Shown here: in pieces, positions 22,058 through 45,973 of the stretch
Numbering within the stretch: position 1 is the stretch's first letter
How the letters are laid out: every line of letters begins with the position of its first letter
Assembly (NCBI GenBank): GCA_000149265.1
Contig: CH003298.1
Location: forward strand, 48,744 to 112,743
Reading direction: 5' to 3'
From: Ciona savignyi
Taxonomy: Eukaryota > Chordata > Ascidiacea > Phlebobranchia > Cionidae
Length of the DNA: 64,000 nt
Program-made: the position numbers and the translations under genes
Notes under the pieces: generated by a model
Told to the model about the DNA's origin: nothing
What the model saw: the letters and a program-made list of their open reading frames with translations, nothing else
The model's database searches: none

Positions 22058-24986
22058 ATGGCGAACGTCTATACAAAACGAAGTAAAATGCCTCGAACTA
22101 CCACTCTGTCCGATTATGGCTTCCGAAGTAAAGTAGAGCAGGTAAAGCACAGTTACAACATGGAAGAAGTGAGGTTACATTCTCCGACCAGACGACAGAA
22201 TCCACAACCGATAGGTTTGGTCTACCAAAGCCCCTATAACCGACATAATCACGTAAGTGAGCAGATGTTCGCTCGGTATTGGGTTTTTGCAAATATATAT
22301 TTATAATTTTAATTTTCTATTGTAAATCTTATGAATGTACTCTGCTATGAAATTCGTATCGCAATTAATTCTTTGCATAAAAGGTTGTGTATAATTCGTT
22401 TACATAGGTTCGCAGTTTGGTAGACATTATTTAAACTTAGCAAATATAAAGCTTATATTGATTATACATATATGAATATAATTAAATATAGCTCTTTCTC
22501 CTAAAGCCGACTCCCCCATTGCACGGGTCGCTTTACCGCACATATTTCTTCGTGGCTTAGTGTAATTTTTTATAAACATTTTTTTACCTTTTTTTATTAT
22601 TTTTTTACTTTCATTTTATTTATTGGGTATGCGGCCACGTCTAATTATACTGACATTTGATAATTTATTGGTTATTAAACGTGTTCTAACGATTGTCGTT
22701 TTGCCGTTTTTTTCCCGTTTTTCAAAGTTTTATTAAAGGTCCTGTTCATGTTTTCATCGTGGAAACAAAAAAATGGGATAGAAAATTCACTTTAAATCGG
22801 TTTCATACTACAAGACTTATTACCTCGTTTTACTCGTATACAACACAAACATTAAATATGTTTACACATAAATAAAGTCAACACATAAATAAAGTCAATT
22901 TCTTTATTCCCAGGTATTCGGAATCTGGAATCCAAACCAGTTAATGCCGGTTCTTCGCTGCAACGTTACTTTACCTCATCTCTGTAAGTTGATAATAAAC
23001 ATTTTAACTATTTGCGCCTTACAGAACTACTGCCATATTCTTTACACTATTTTGGATTGGAAATCTGTATACTAAGTGCTAGTAGATACGGTATGAACAT
23101 TAAGTTAGAATAACACTTGTTGCTATGATAATTAATATCGCCTTTCCAATGCTTTCTTAGTTCCGTTTTTGAAATAAATGTAAACGTCTTAAAATCGGTG
23201 GGAATCTTTCCCGCGCATTTTTGCTTGGATCGTTATGAACCGCTTCGTATATATAATGATTCGAGGTATATCCTCCCATTTGTGCTTACAGCGCGACTGA
23301 TTTTCGATGAAAAATAGCGAGTTGAATCACGTTTCCCGAATAGGATGCGAATCATCCATTGATTATTATCGGTTGAACTTTGCTCACCGACGCACGTTCG
23401 TTAGAAAACTTCACGAATCGCACAAAATGACGTTTTCCTCCGTAGGGTCGACTAACTTTTCATGCAAGCACCAGACCGATCAACTGGCGGATTACATGAC
23501 GCCTGCGGATCAGGGGGGTAAGTTTATTCGGATTTTGGAGACTCTTTTTAACCATTTTTATTTGATCCTTCTCACTTTCAACCCATTTTAATTTTGACTC
23601 ATTTTAATTTGACCCTTTTCATTTTTGACCCATTTTAATTTGACCCATCTCACTTTTAACCCATTTTATTTTGACCAATTTTAATTTTACACATTTTAAT
23701 TTTAACCCTTCTCGCTTTTAACCCATCGCTCTTCTAACACATTTACCTTGCCACCCCCCCTTCCCAGCGCCTATACAAAGAAAGCAGCCAGGCGTGCATT
23801 ACACCCGCAACACCATACAACGCCAATGCTACCAATGGCCGCCCGAGGTACCAAGCAAGTACAAAGGAATGGTGAAGACGAGTCGCTTCGGTCATAGTCC
23901 TCATAGATTGGGACCGGCGGTCGGCATCGGTAAGACGTTTTTCCCCTCATACGCGCATTCGTCCGGTCTAGTTTAATTTGTTGTGCTCCTTTTTATAATT
24001 AAAAAGAACACACACACACATATAAAATTGCGATGGAAAAGGCAAAAAAACGGAAACGTCGTTATAGAACGTCATTAAAAAAAATTTCCGGTTAGCATAT
24101 TTGTTGCGCATTAGGTCGTCAGTCAAAACGTGGTGGGATCAAAACCAGTCGATCGCATGTCCTTCGTCCAAAGTTGCACGCACTACACAGCCATTGCAAC
24201 TATGCCATAGCTCTGTTAGTCTGACGTTAGGCATAGGATAATCTGTCAATTAACCCTTTCAGCATCGAAAAACAGTGAAAAAGGTTAACATCAATTACCC
24301 GAAGAAATAGCACGTCATATTCCTAACAAACCCGACGGTGGGCGCGACGTGATTTGACGATTGCCCGTGTGTTAACCCCCTTGGTTTTTCTGTTCACGGG
24401 AATAAACATGAATATCATATCCTTAGTGGCGAGGATGAATAGGAAATTAATTTTTATCCCCGTGAATGGTCGCGCTTTACCGCACACTCTTCTGCAGGGC
24501 TCTATATTGTTTTGGTTTTAATTAAATTTTGTTTGATTATTATTGTTCTTCAGTTTAGTTTGGCGGCCGCGTTTGCTATATTTATTAAATTATATCGTTT
24601 TTTTAAAGACGTGTTTTAACGACTGTTCGTTTTGCCGTCTTTTCCTGTTTCTGTGTCGTAATTTGATTGTTTTTTCATTTTTTATTTGGGCAAAAAATGA
24701 AAAAAACTAAAATAAATTAAGCTGACCAATACTCTCTCGTTGTCCCACTCACATGGGTAAATGTTAGAAACCCAACCCATCCTAACCTAAATAATATAGT
24801 TTTTATGACATGTAAAGTTCGCTTTATATTTCAGTTCCCAGCGCCATGCCGACAACCTACAAACCGGTCCGCAGCGAGTCAGCCGGAATAAAGTCGCGGA
24901 AAACTTCAACCGGGGAGTCGGGAAGGGCGCCCTCGGTGGCCAGTAGCCACCATCAGCTTGTTGCTAGCGTTCCTGTCCATGCTTAA
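22058..24986 (+). CDS. Uncharacterised small basic protein, five exons
   Basis: Exons 22058-22252, 22914-22983, 23292-23517, 23768-23929 and 24835-24986 (stop). The N-terminus starts MANVYTKRSKMPRTTTLSDY. Later exons carry LNFAHRRTFVRKLHESHKMT, PGVHYTRNTIQRQCYQWPPE and a Ser/Thr-rich C-terminus. Phases agree at every junction, but frame is lost inside exon 3. Coming from exon 2 the frame meets TAG at about 23313, while the downstream frame opens with ATG at 23307. Removing one A from the run at 23309-23313 would join them. The total would be about 250 residues, basic, with no membrane segment or recognised domain. The short, tyrosine/proline-rich character recalls axonemal inner proteins, but I cannot assign a family. 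It converges with GTPBP6, leaving 284 bp between stop codons. Confidence 0.65.
22488..22738 (+). repeat. Repeat family B copy, degenerate
   Basis: It shares GTCGCTTTACCGCACA, GCGGCCACGTCTA, TTTTGCCGTTTTTTTCC and the preceding CTCCTAAAGCCGACTCCCCC with the copy at 45540. It lies in intron 1 of the 22058 gene. Confidence 0.6.
23555..23745. repeat. Degenerate tandem repeat (TTTTAATTTGACCCA-like)
   Basis: Words of the form ACCCATTTTAATTT and ACCCTTCTCACTTTTA repeat about ten times with drift. It fills intron 3 of the 22058 gene up to the pyrimidine tract at 23755. Confidence 0.8.
24322..24424 (+). repeat. SINE-1 fragment (3' third)
   Basis: It starts at the CCCGACGGTGGGCGCG block and runs to AATAAACATGAATATCATATCC. 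Confidence 0.8.
24466..24720 (+). repeat. Repeat family B copy
   Basis: This is one of the better copies: GGTCGCGCTTTACCGCACAC at the left, TTTGGCGGCCGCGT, GACGTGTTTTAACGACTGTT, TTTTGCCGTCTTTTCCTG, and an A-rich end with AATGAAAAAAACTAAA. There is no reading frame. The A/TAAAC-rich 3' end suggests a retroposed non-LTR or SINE-like origin. Confidence 0.7.
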
Positions 24987-25058
24987 ACATGGCAACTGAA
25001 GATTGGCCTCCACATATACGAATTGCGGCGACAACGCGCTAGTGTACATATGAACGCA

Positions 25059-25064
25059 AATAAA
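25059..25064 (+). terminator. Poly(A) signal AATAAA
   Basis: It lies 73 bp after the stop codon of the five-exon plus-strand gene, a typical spacing. Confidence 0.5.
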
Positions 25065-25270
25065 TATATGATTGAAGAATATAACCCAATCGATTAGCTT
25101 GGGGGGTTATTGCGTCAACTTTCAGCCGAAGGGTTACTGATTCAAAACTTTGGGTACTGATTCAAAACAATGAAGGAATATCTTATTCTAATTTAAAGAA
25201 TCTATATGTTGACGTGCGAGTAAGAAAAAATATATAATTTTGTGATTTAAAGCGATGTGAGAAAATCCTA

Positions 25271-28200
25271 CTAAAACTGTTCAGTTTGTTTGAATTTTCG
25301 ATTTAGGACTTCCGCGTCTTTAAAGCAGTTCGTAAACTTCGCCAGTTGCCAATCCGCGGCGATAATTGTCAGTTTCAAATCGAAATCGCCGCTTCCCGCT
25401 ATCTCCTGCACGGCGCAGTGCTCTTTCAGCCAAGTCACGTGGTTCCCGACGGCCGGGACTTTTACGGTGACGACATTGCGCCGAGTAGCTCGCATGACGT
25501 GCTGCTGGATCTGCTGCACAAGGCTCGGAAGGCCGGTTCCAGCGGTGGCGGAAACGTGGCAGATTACTGCGGGGCGGATGCTGCGAGTGCCTGGCGTCGG
25601 AGTCCGGGCCGTAGGAACAATTACATCAGGATATTTTTCTTCTTTTTTTCGAGCAAGCTCATCAAAAACAGTATCGCTGAAATAAAAAAAGGGAAAAAGT
25701 TTTTTTTTAAATCTGGCTATATCCACTGTAGTTTTGTCTTTTTTTTCTGCCTCCATTTGTTTATTTTTTATCGTTGAAACAAAAAATAAACTAATTTAAA
25801 TGTGTTTCTAAATTTGTTTAGTGTAGTATCCAAATATACGAATACAGAAATTTATACTTATCACTAAACAACTCTTAGTTTTATAACTCTTAGATATTAA
25901 TGTATATTCCCGTAAATGGAAAAACAAAGGGGGTTAACACACTGGAAATCGTCAGAGTACCTCGCGCCAACTGTCAGGTAACCAGAGCTATTGCAGTATG
26001 TTATGTATGATTTACATGTTTTTTTATTTTAGTAGAACCCATTAAGCTGCTAGCTAGTGACCAGTTTCAAACCAATAATCCTTTGGTTAAAAGGCGCGCA
26101 TTAATCCAACAGACTAACCAGTAGGATGTATATGAAAAATCTTTTTACTGTTTTCGATTAACCCAAGTCATTGAGTGTTATATTCAATTAGACAACAATC
26201 TAGCCAGGATTGGTTTCAATCCAACAACTATCCAACTAACGACCGACGCCCCAAACGACTGAGCTAATTGATCAAACTCAATATTTCCAATTAGGTAACA
26301 CAGACTTTGCCTACCTGCTCGGTTTTATCAGGTCAACCTTATTTCTGACTTCAATTATATTGCTTAGCAATGGAGTTGGTAGGTTCAGGTTGGATAATAC
26401 TTTCAGCACATTCCGAAGTTGGTTCTTAGTGTCAGGGTGGCTTATGTCGCGCACATGTATTAAAAGGTCCTGCAAGAAGTGGAAAATAACACCTGTTAGT
26501 CTGGTTGTTTAGTGCAGCACCTTTTAACCCAAAGGGTGAAAGTTTAAAACTGGTCGCTAGCTGGTGGGTTGTGTCTTTGGGAAAGGCACTTTTAAAACAG
26601 ACATTGTTTGAAGCGGATTAATGGGTTCTACCAGATTGAAAAAATGTGTGTATCATATACAACACACTGCAATAGTTCCAGTAACCCAACGATGGGCGTG
26701 AGGTAATCTGACGATTGCCCGTGTGTTAACCCCCTCGGTTTTCCCATTTACGTGGATAAACATGAATATATCCTATCCAAAGAAGTACAAAGCATAAATT
26801 AATAGTACTGGTCGCGCTTTACTGCATACTCTTCTTCAGTGGTCTAAATGTAAAATGGTATTTCTGTTTATTCTTAGGGATGGGAAAATTCAGGGGTTGT
26901 TATTACTTGGGCAATTGTTAATGTCAGAAAACCTTATGCCTATGGTTGGGTATCCAAATATATTAACTGCTGTAGTTTTGTTGTTTTATACTGACTCCTT
27001 TTTTTAAAATAACTGCCATTCTCCTTCAATATAACGAAGCAGCAAAAAAAACAAAAAAAATTGCATTGTGTTGAGTGTTGAATAAGATGAAGACAATGCT
27101 AAGGATTTTGTTTAACCGATTACAGCACATGGTTTTAGGACACTAGTAATTAGAGCTAACTAGCCAGACTAATGTTATAAAGTTTTTTGTTTACTATTCA
27201 CTGAAAATTATTAAGAATTTCATATTTTATCCAATGAATAGGAAAACAGGCAGCCCTATTGGATTGCCTTAGCTCTAGAAGTGTGTTGTGTATGATTTTA
27301 AGAAAATAATCCTAAAATGTGGTGCGTCAAAAAATATGAAAAAAATAAAATCCCTAATTTGAAATTTAGTCTTAATTTTCTTGCAAAGACACACAGAAAC
27401 TGAAAAACGAACTTAACATTTTCAAAATAAAGAATTAAGTTGCAATGCACAGAAGCTTACTGCTTGTAGCATGTCTTCCATTGTAGCATTAAATGCGTCG
27501 ATTAATGAATGAGGAAGTTTTGAGAGAAATCCAACTGTGTCAATTAACACATACCTGAAAAGAGACATTTTTCATTGCATTTATCATAGATTTGTTGTTA
27601 ATAACTTGTGAATCCCTGAAAGAATAAAAGGGGGCAAGGGAATCTTTGGTTTTCATTCATAACGTCTAACTGCATTACTTTTATAAAAGATAAGGGTATA
27701 GGATATCCATTAATACACTGGTATCAGGTAATGTTTGTTAAGTGGCTTGTTCAAGCACAAAACCGACTAGCAAGCGACCAGTCTTGATCCTAAAACCCTT
27801 TGAACTAAGAAGCAATGCAGCAACTCACCATGCTCTTCGGTCAGATAACCTAACTGACATTGCCTGAACCCAGTGGATTTATTGGTTCTACTAAATTAAA
27901 GGAACGTGTGAATCATACACTACACACTGCAATAGCTCCGGTAACCCGGCGGTGGGCGCGAGGTGATCTGACGATTGCCTCTGTGTTAATGCCCTTTGGT
28001 TTTCCTATTAATAGGGATAAACACGAATATCTTATTCTCTCCTTACAACCAGTTTTAACATCTCTAGGTGGTTTACGAAGCTGGACCATCACAAAAAAGA
28101 ATAAGAAATGAGTTTACCTTAAATTATTTGGCAGTATGCCGGCATGAGCGGTAACATCCAAAGTGGCAAATAAATAATCCTTTGGCTGCACACGTTCCGT

Positions 28201-31200
28201 TAGAATTGAGAGAGCTTTGATTAGACTAGTTTTACCTGTAACAATAGCCAGTTAGCTAACAAGTTAGTTTATTGGTATGCATAGGACCATCAACTGAAAG
28301 GTTTTAAGATAAAAACCAGCATTTAGATTAATGGTTTCCAACTCTTTAAAGCTTACAGTAACGTATCAAAGATATAAATATACCTGCATTGGTATACCCA
28401 ATAAGTGCATAGTCTATCCACATATATACCTGCATTAGTATACCCAATAAGTGCATAGTCTATCCACCTATATACCTGCATTAGTATACCCAATAAGTGC
28501 ATAGTCTATCCACCTATATACCTGCATTGGTATACCCAATAACTGCCACAATTGGGACAGCGTTTCGTTTTCTTCCCTCTCTGTGCTCGTTCCGTATTCG
28601 CTTGACATGTTTGAGTTGTTTCATCAACCGTTGTTCTTTCGCGCTGAACTCTCTCCTCAGTAGTTCCGTGTAGCTCTCCCCACTTCCTTTGCCAAGATGG
28701 TTCCTGTGATGTTTTGAGTTCAGTTCCGGCCCGATGGTCTAACGGTTAAGTGCATCGCCTTTCAATCGAAAGGTTGAAGGTGCGAAACTGGTCGCTAGCT
28801 AGTCGGTTGTGTCCTTGGGCAAGGCACTTTACGGACATTGCCTGAACCCAGCGGATTAATGGGTTCTACTAAATTAAAGGGACGTGTCTATCATATACAA
28901 CACACTGCAATAGCTCCGGTAACCCGACGATGGGCGCGAGGTGATCTGACGATTGCCCGTGTGTTAACCCCCTTGGTTTTCCCATTCACGGGGATAAAGA
29001 TGAATATCCTATCCTATCCTATCAAGTTTGTGCTAATTTGCTGGTATGTATTGTGGTGTACTGGTTTAGGGTAGTGATTTTGACCAGATAGGTTTGTGGA
29101 TTTAAGTCTTATCTCAGCCATAAAGGTACATAAGGCGGTGGTTTAATTTATATGTAATAAAACACTGGAATAGCTTCAGAAACCGAACTGGGCACATAGT
29201 AATTCCATGATTACTTGTGTTATGATCACTGTTATAATATATAATACCATAAATTATTGTATTGAAATTCAATTGCAAAAGGACTAACTCGAATGGATTT
29301 TTTGAAGTGTCTTGATAGGTTGTTAATGTAGCTTTTTTAACCGGTATTTCTGCAAGCGCCACTTGCAATTTCGCTTCTTTTGTTTTTGCTCGCAATTTGA
29401 AGATTTGTAGAACAAGAGTATACCTTGGGAATAGGGGTGTTAATTAATGCTATGTTGGGAAATTGCAATGGTAGAGAAAGAACAGAGGTGAATTACAATA
29501 TTTAAGAAAAGGACAAAATTTTATGCATTATATTTTGTTGCTAGTATATTTACACCCTCTTAAAAAGGAAAACATAATCTGATACTGACATGCATGTAGA
29601 AACATATGCATAATTATCAAAGATAAAGTTTTAGCAGATAATCTGCTACATTAACTCTATTATCTTCCATGCAAGGCATGCTGCATGCTTAAGGAGGGAA
29701 TGTTGAATGTCATAATGTCATTACTACTCCATACAGAATACGATAGGATTTTCATGTTTATCCATGTGAGTGGGAAACCAAGGGGGTTAACACTCGGGTC
29801 CCCTTGCGTCAACGTTTGGCGGAGCTATTGCAGTGTGTTGTGTAGGATTGACATGTTCCCTCAGTTTATTAGAACTCATTAATCCGCTGGGTTCAGACAA
29901 TATCCGAGAAGTGCCTTGCCCAAGGACACAACCAATTTGCTAGCGACCAGTTTTAAAGCTGCAACCGTTCGGCTGAAAGACGACGCACTAAACCTTCAGA
30001 CTAATCCGGACAAAGTGACTACTCTACTTAAACGAATTACCATTTTGTCATCCTATAACTAGCATTTGATTTCATTAACTGCATTTATATATTTCATGTG
30101 TGCTTACAGTTCATTTTATACACACATAAACATGCAACTTACCGATCAAAGATATATTCCATGCCGGAAACTTCTTTTAAATATTGTTTCTGAACGTTGG
30201 ACAACGTTTCAACGCTTACGAACAGAGTATTGACGCCAGACACATCATCAATGCACTTCTTGAAAACTTCCACATTTTTCTTGGAAAAAACTGCATGGCT
30301 GTGTTTTCCTCTACAAATAGATAAGTATTAAACAGAGTTTCTAAAATGTAAAAAAGGAGTATTTTTTTTAATTCTAAATTTCTGTCCGACCGCTTAGTCT
30401 AGCGGTGTAGTGCGCCGCCTTTGAGCAGAAGGGTTGTAGATTCGAAACTGGTCGCTAGCTAGTCGAATGTGTCTTTGGGTAAGGCACTTAACATACATTG
30501 CCTTAACCCAGCGGATTTATGCTTATACTTATATACTAAATTAAAAGAACGTGTGAATAATACACAACACACTGCACTAACTCCGGTAATCTGACGGTGA
30601 CCGCGAGGTGAACTGATAATTTCATGTGTGTTAACTCCCTTGGTTTTCACATTCACAGGGATAAACATGAATATCCTATCCCATCTCTGTTTGTTTTGTA
30701 GATGAAATGTAAAATTTAATCAAGCAGTACCGGTATCAATTCTATAAAATCGCTCAAAATTTCTACCTCAATTTGAACAAGACAAATGAAACTACAAACC
30801 TATTCTAAAACACAAAAATCAGAGTTCCAAATTTCTTACTGGAGTTTTAAAGTGACATGGCCGCATACTCTCCAGTCTGGCATCGTTTCAACCAACGCGA
30901 TGGATTCGTTCAACTCAAGTTCTGGAGAAGTTATGTTCGGCGAAGAAAGATGAACGTTCTTGCTGACATCTAAAGGGAAAAAATTGTTATTATCTCTTAT
31001 TGTGAATGCATGGGTTTATTTTAGTTTATTCATTTTTTGCCCCAGTATTTAAAAATGGCAAGGGAATAAAATAACGACACAGGAACAGAAAAAGACGGCA
31101 AAACGAACAGTCGTTAAAACACGTCATTAAAAAAAAGGATAACATTTATAAAATATAGCGGACGCGGCCACCAAACCTAGGCGAAAGAACAATAATGAGC

Positions 31201-31825
31201 AAACAAGCATTTACATTGCAGTGTGTTCTTATAATGGATGTTTCTATTAAAGTCTGTTAACACCATGACCACTTAAATAATTTAACACACACATTAATGG
31301 TGATGGGGGTTTAATTTTTTTTTCTTTGATTAAAGCATAAACAATACAGAGAGAATATTTCATGAAAGTTCGAAAATATATTTTGCCCTAAATTGTACTT
31401 ATTTTACAACTTTTAATCCACTTTAACACAAAACCAAAAACCTCAACTCCAGTTCTTCTTAAAGTGTAGTTAACTGATTTATTTTAGTCCAGTTACCTTC
31501 AGCTTCGAAGGGCTGTACAACAAACACTTGACCGACAGCATTGACAGAAATCCCCCCTTCACCCTTCACCACTCACACCTTTTTTACGGTGAGCGCTTGC
31601 AGCAAAATCCTGTGAATAATGTCTCGAGGCAAAAGTAGGTTTCACCAGTGCACTGAAACTTTTCCACTTAGGAGAAGAAAAAACTCCACAAACGCTAAAG
31701 TAGCGATTGGGAGGGTTGTGTGACAATTTGCGACGGGGAGTGTTATGTGAACAGATAGTCTTTCTCACGCTGAGTTTGATTCCATTGGAATGAATAAGGC
31801 ATCTCAGTTGAAAGCTTCTAAACAT
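25271..31825 (-). CDS. GTPBP6: GTPBP6, HflX-family GTP-binding protein
   Basis: Nine exons: 31825-31497, 30969-30840, 30310-30143, 29423-29289, 28703-28522, 28235-28118, 27554-27461, 26469-26315 and 25676-25271. All phases fit, for about 570 residues. The N-terminus (MFRSFQLRCLI..., Arg/Ser-rich) resembles a mitochondrial presequence. The HflX N-domain follows (FDR, then LRAKTKEAKLQVALAEIP), then a basic helix ending RNAVPIVAVIGYTNAG. The GTPase motifs are complete: P-loop GYTNAGKTSL split between exons 5 and 6, G2 FATLD, G3 DTVGF and G4 NKVD, followed by a C-terminal domain. HflX proteins act on ribosomes; human GTPBP6 is a mitochondrial ribosome recycling and biogenesis factor. Oddities: exon 1 appears to carry a one-base frameshift at about 31562-31572, between the presequence and GQVFVVQPFEAE. 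A 46-bp tandem repeat also duplicates the exon 5 donor. Confidence 0.92.
25891..26127 (-). repeat. SINE-1 copy
   Basis: A minus-orientation, moderately diverged copy from TATATTCCCGTAAATGG to the tRNA-like head GACTAACCAGTAGG. It lies in GTPBP6 intron 8. Confidence 0.8.
26491..26778 (+). repeat. SINE-1 copy
   Basis: This is a full plus-orientation copy with head CTGTTAGTCTGGTTGTTTAG and tail ATATATCCTATCC. It starts about 20 bp beyond the exon 8 acceptor of GTPBP6. Confidence 0.85.
27692..28040. repeat. SINE-1 pair in head-to-head arrangement
   Basis: A minus-orientation 5' half (27692-27847) is joined directly to a plus-orientation 3' two-thirds (27848-28040, CTGACATTGCCTGAACCCAG onward). 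It probably records one insertion into another, or an inversion. Confidence 0.7.
28379..28555. repeat. 46-bp tandem repeat copying the GTPBP6 exon 5 donor
   Basis: TATACCTGCATT starts at 28379, 28425, 28471 and 28517, an exact 46-bp period. The last unit contains the genuine end of exon 5 and its donor at 28522/28521. The other three units, inside intron 5, each keep the same minus-strand TGCAG/GTATAT donor sequence and the codons before it. Confidence 0.95.
28725..29023 (+). repeat. SINE-1 copy, variant head
   Basis: This full copy has a head reading CCGGCCCGATGGTCTAACGG, a variant shared with the copy at 61467 (CCGGCCCGGTGGTCTAGCGG). It ends in (CTATC)3. Its head lies about 20 bp from the exon 5 acceptor of GTPBP6. 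Confidence 0.9.
29741..30011 (-). repeat. SINE-1 copy
   Basis: This is a full minus-orientation copy, from GATAGGATTTTCATGTTTAT to the head GCACTAAACCTTCAGACTAA. It lies in GTPBP6 intron 3. Confidence 0.85.
30383..30682 (+). repeat. SINE-1 copy
   Basis: This is a full plus-orientation copy with head GTCCGACCGCTTAGTCTAGC and tail AATATCCTATCCC. It lies in GTPBP6 intron 2. Confidence 0.85.
31023..31195 (-). repeat. Repeat family B copy
   Basis: In minus orientation it carries TTCATTTTTTGCCCCAGT, GACGGCAAAACGAACAGTCG and GCGGACGCGGCC, matching the copies at 24466 and 45540. It lies in GTPBP6 intron 1. Confidence 0.7.
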
Positions 31826-33150
31826 GTTTACATGAGTTACAAAGTTGTATCATCTACTTGGCCTGGGTGCCTTGTCTTTTTTAATGATTATTTTCTAAGC
31901 CGGGATAAATCTAAAAACAAGAAAGCAAACTGTGTTTAACCAAGACAAGGGGCTAGTGTATCGGGTTAGGCAATATGGATAGAAACACCCTTACATGCAT
32001 TTTTTTAGGTTTTTGGATTAGGGAAAATTTTTGTTGAAAAAACTTGCCTTTTAACCAAAAGGTTAAGGCAAAGTGGCTAGTAGTTTGTGTCTATCAGCAG
32101 TATGCGTGTATATAGTGCTTAAAACCCATTGGATTAATGTGATGAACAGTAGTGTAAGATCACCGTTGTATGTAACATTCTCCACTGTCTCCCAATTACA
32201 AGGGGTTAGGCAGCCTGATAGCCTAATTAGAAGGAGAGAGGGTGATGAAAAGGCAGTCAAAAGGTTGTGAGATACAAACCACCTGAGTGTAGGTGGATAA
32301 TTGTGCCTTGAAGAAGGTGTTTAAGGGATATTGCCTGAACCAACTAGATTAATGGGTTCAACTAAAACTGAAGAAACGTTGTCATTATACACAACACATT
32401 GGGCGCAGATTAATACTATGATAAAATCCCATTTTGTATTCGCGGGGTAATCTGATCATTGCCCGTGTAGTAGTCCTACGTCTTTTGCCACTCACAGAGA
32501 TAAAACACGAGCGAGTAATCCTAACCAAGAGCCATAGAGTATTGTATTAATTTACTTCGTATAAACCTATTCCTTCTTTAAAAGTTTCACACTTTAAACT
32601 TGAAGTTGGGAGTTTCCCAAGAAGAAAACAATCTAAACATAAAAATCACAACTAAAACGGACGGATTTCTATTTTTAGAATACCTTGATTTTTTCTCCCA
32701 GCGTTGAATTAAATGCAGAATTCATAAATAGAATGGGTTTTTCAATAGTATAATGTACGTTAATAGTTGTGTTAAACTATGTGATATTACACAATTTAAA
32801 ACAAACAAAACATTTTTGTGTGATGTTTATAAACTGTCAGTTGTTTTGGTTCACTGAAGCGAAACTAATGCCATAGACGCTAAAATACGATAAGAATGTA
32901 TACACATTTTTTTCTTTAAAAAAGAACTTACAACAAACACAATAAATATCGTAGAGGTGGCATTAATCAGATAAACGGGCTATAGAATAAAAGGCTTAAT
33001 CTAGTTATTATATTTCAGCTGGGTAGAGAAAAAATGAAACAGATAACGGCTGTGCGGTTCTGTTATGTAACACAGTCTGAATTATATGTTTAACTTAATG
33101 TCAGTAGCACTGGTTTTTAAAACCACAGCAATATAACCGTGAAGTTAGTA
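31826..33150. other. Divergent intergenic region between GTPBP6 and STXBP4
   Basis: About 1.3 kb separates the two start codons, which face away from each other, so it should contain both promoters. No TATA box or other motif stands out. A degenerate SINE-1 occupies the middle. Confidence 0.5.
32050..32530 (+). repeat. SINE-1 remnant(s), degenerate
   Basis: A CCTTTTAACCAAAAGGTTAA head-like block lies near 32050. From 32300 onward a clearer body continues: TTGCCTGAACCAACTAGATT, TAATCTGATCATTGCCCG and GAGATAAAACACGAG. Confidence 0.55.

Positions 33151-45973
<12,823 letters not shown>

Noticed and set aside
25290..25777. Plus-strand open frames of 131 and 143 codons
   Set aside because: They are antisense shadows of the last GTPBP6 exon, which has the conserved protein, acceptor and stop on the minus strand.
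27860..28111. Plus-strand open frame with a peptide recurring at 28838, 38872, 60501 and, on the minus strand, 59049
   Set aside because: The shared peptide is the translation of the SINE-1 body. It is a repeat artefact, not a protein family.
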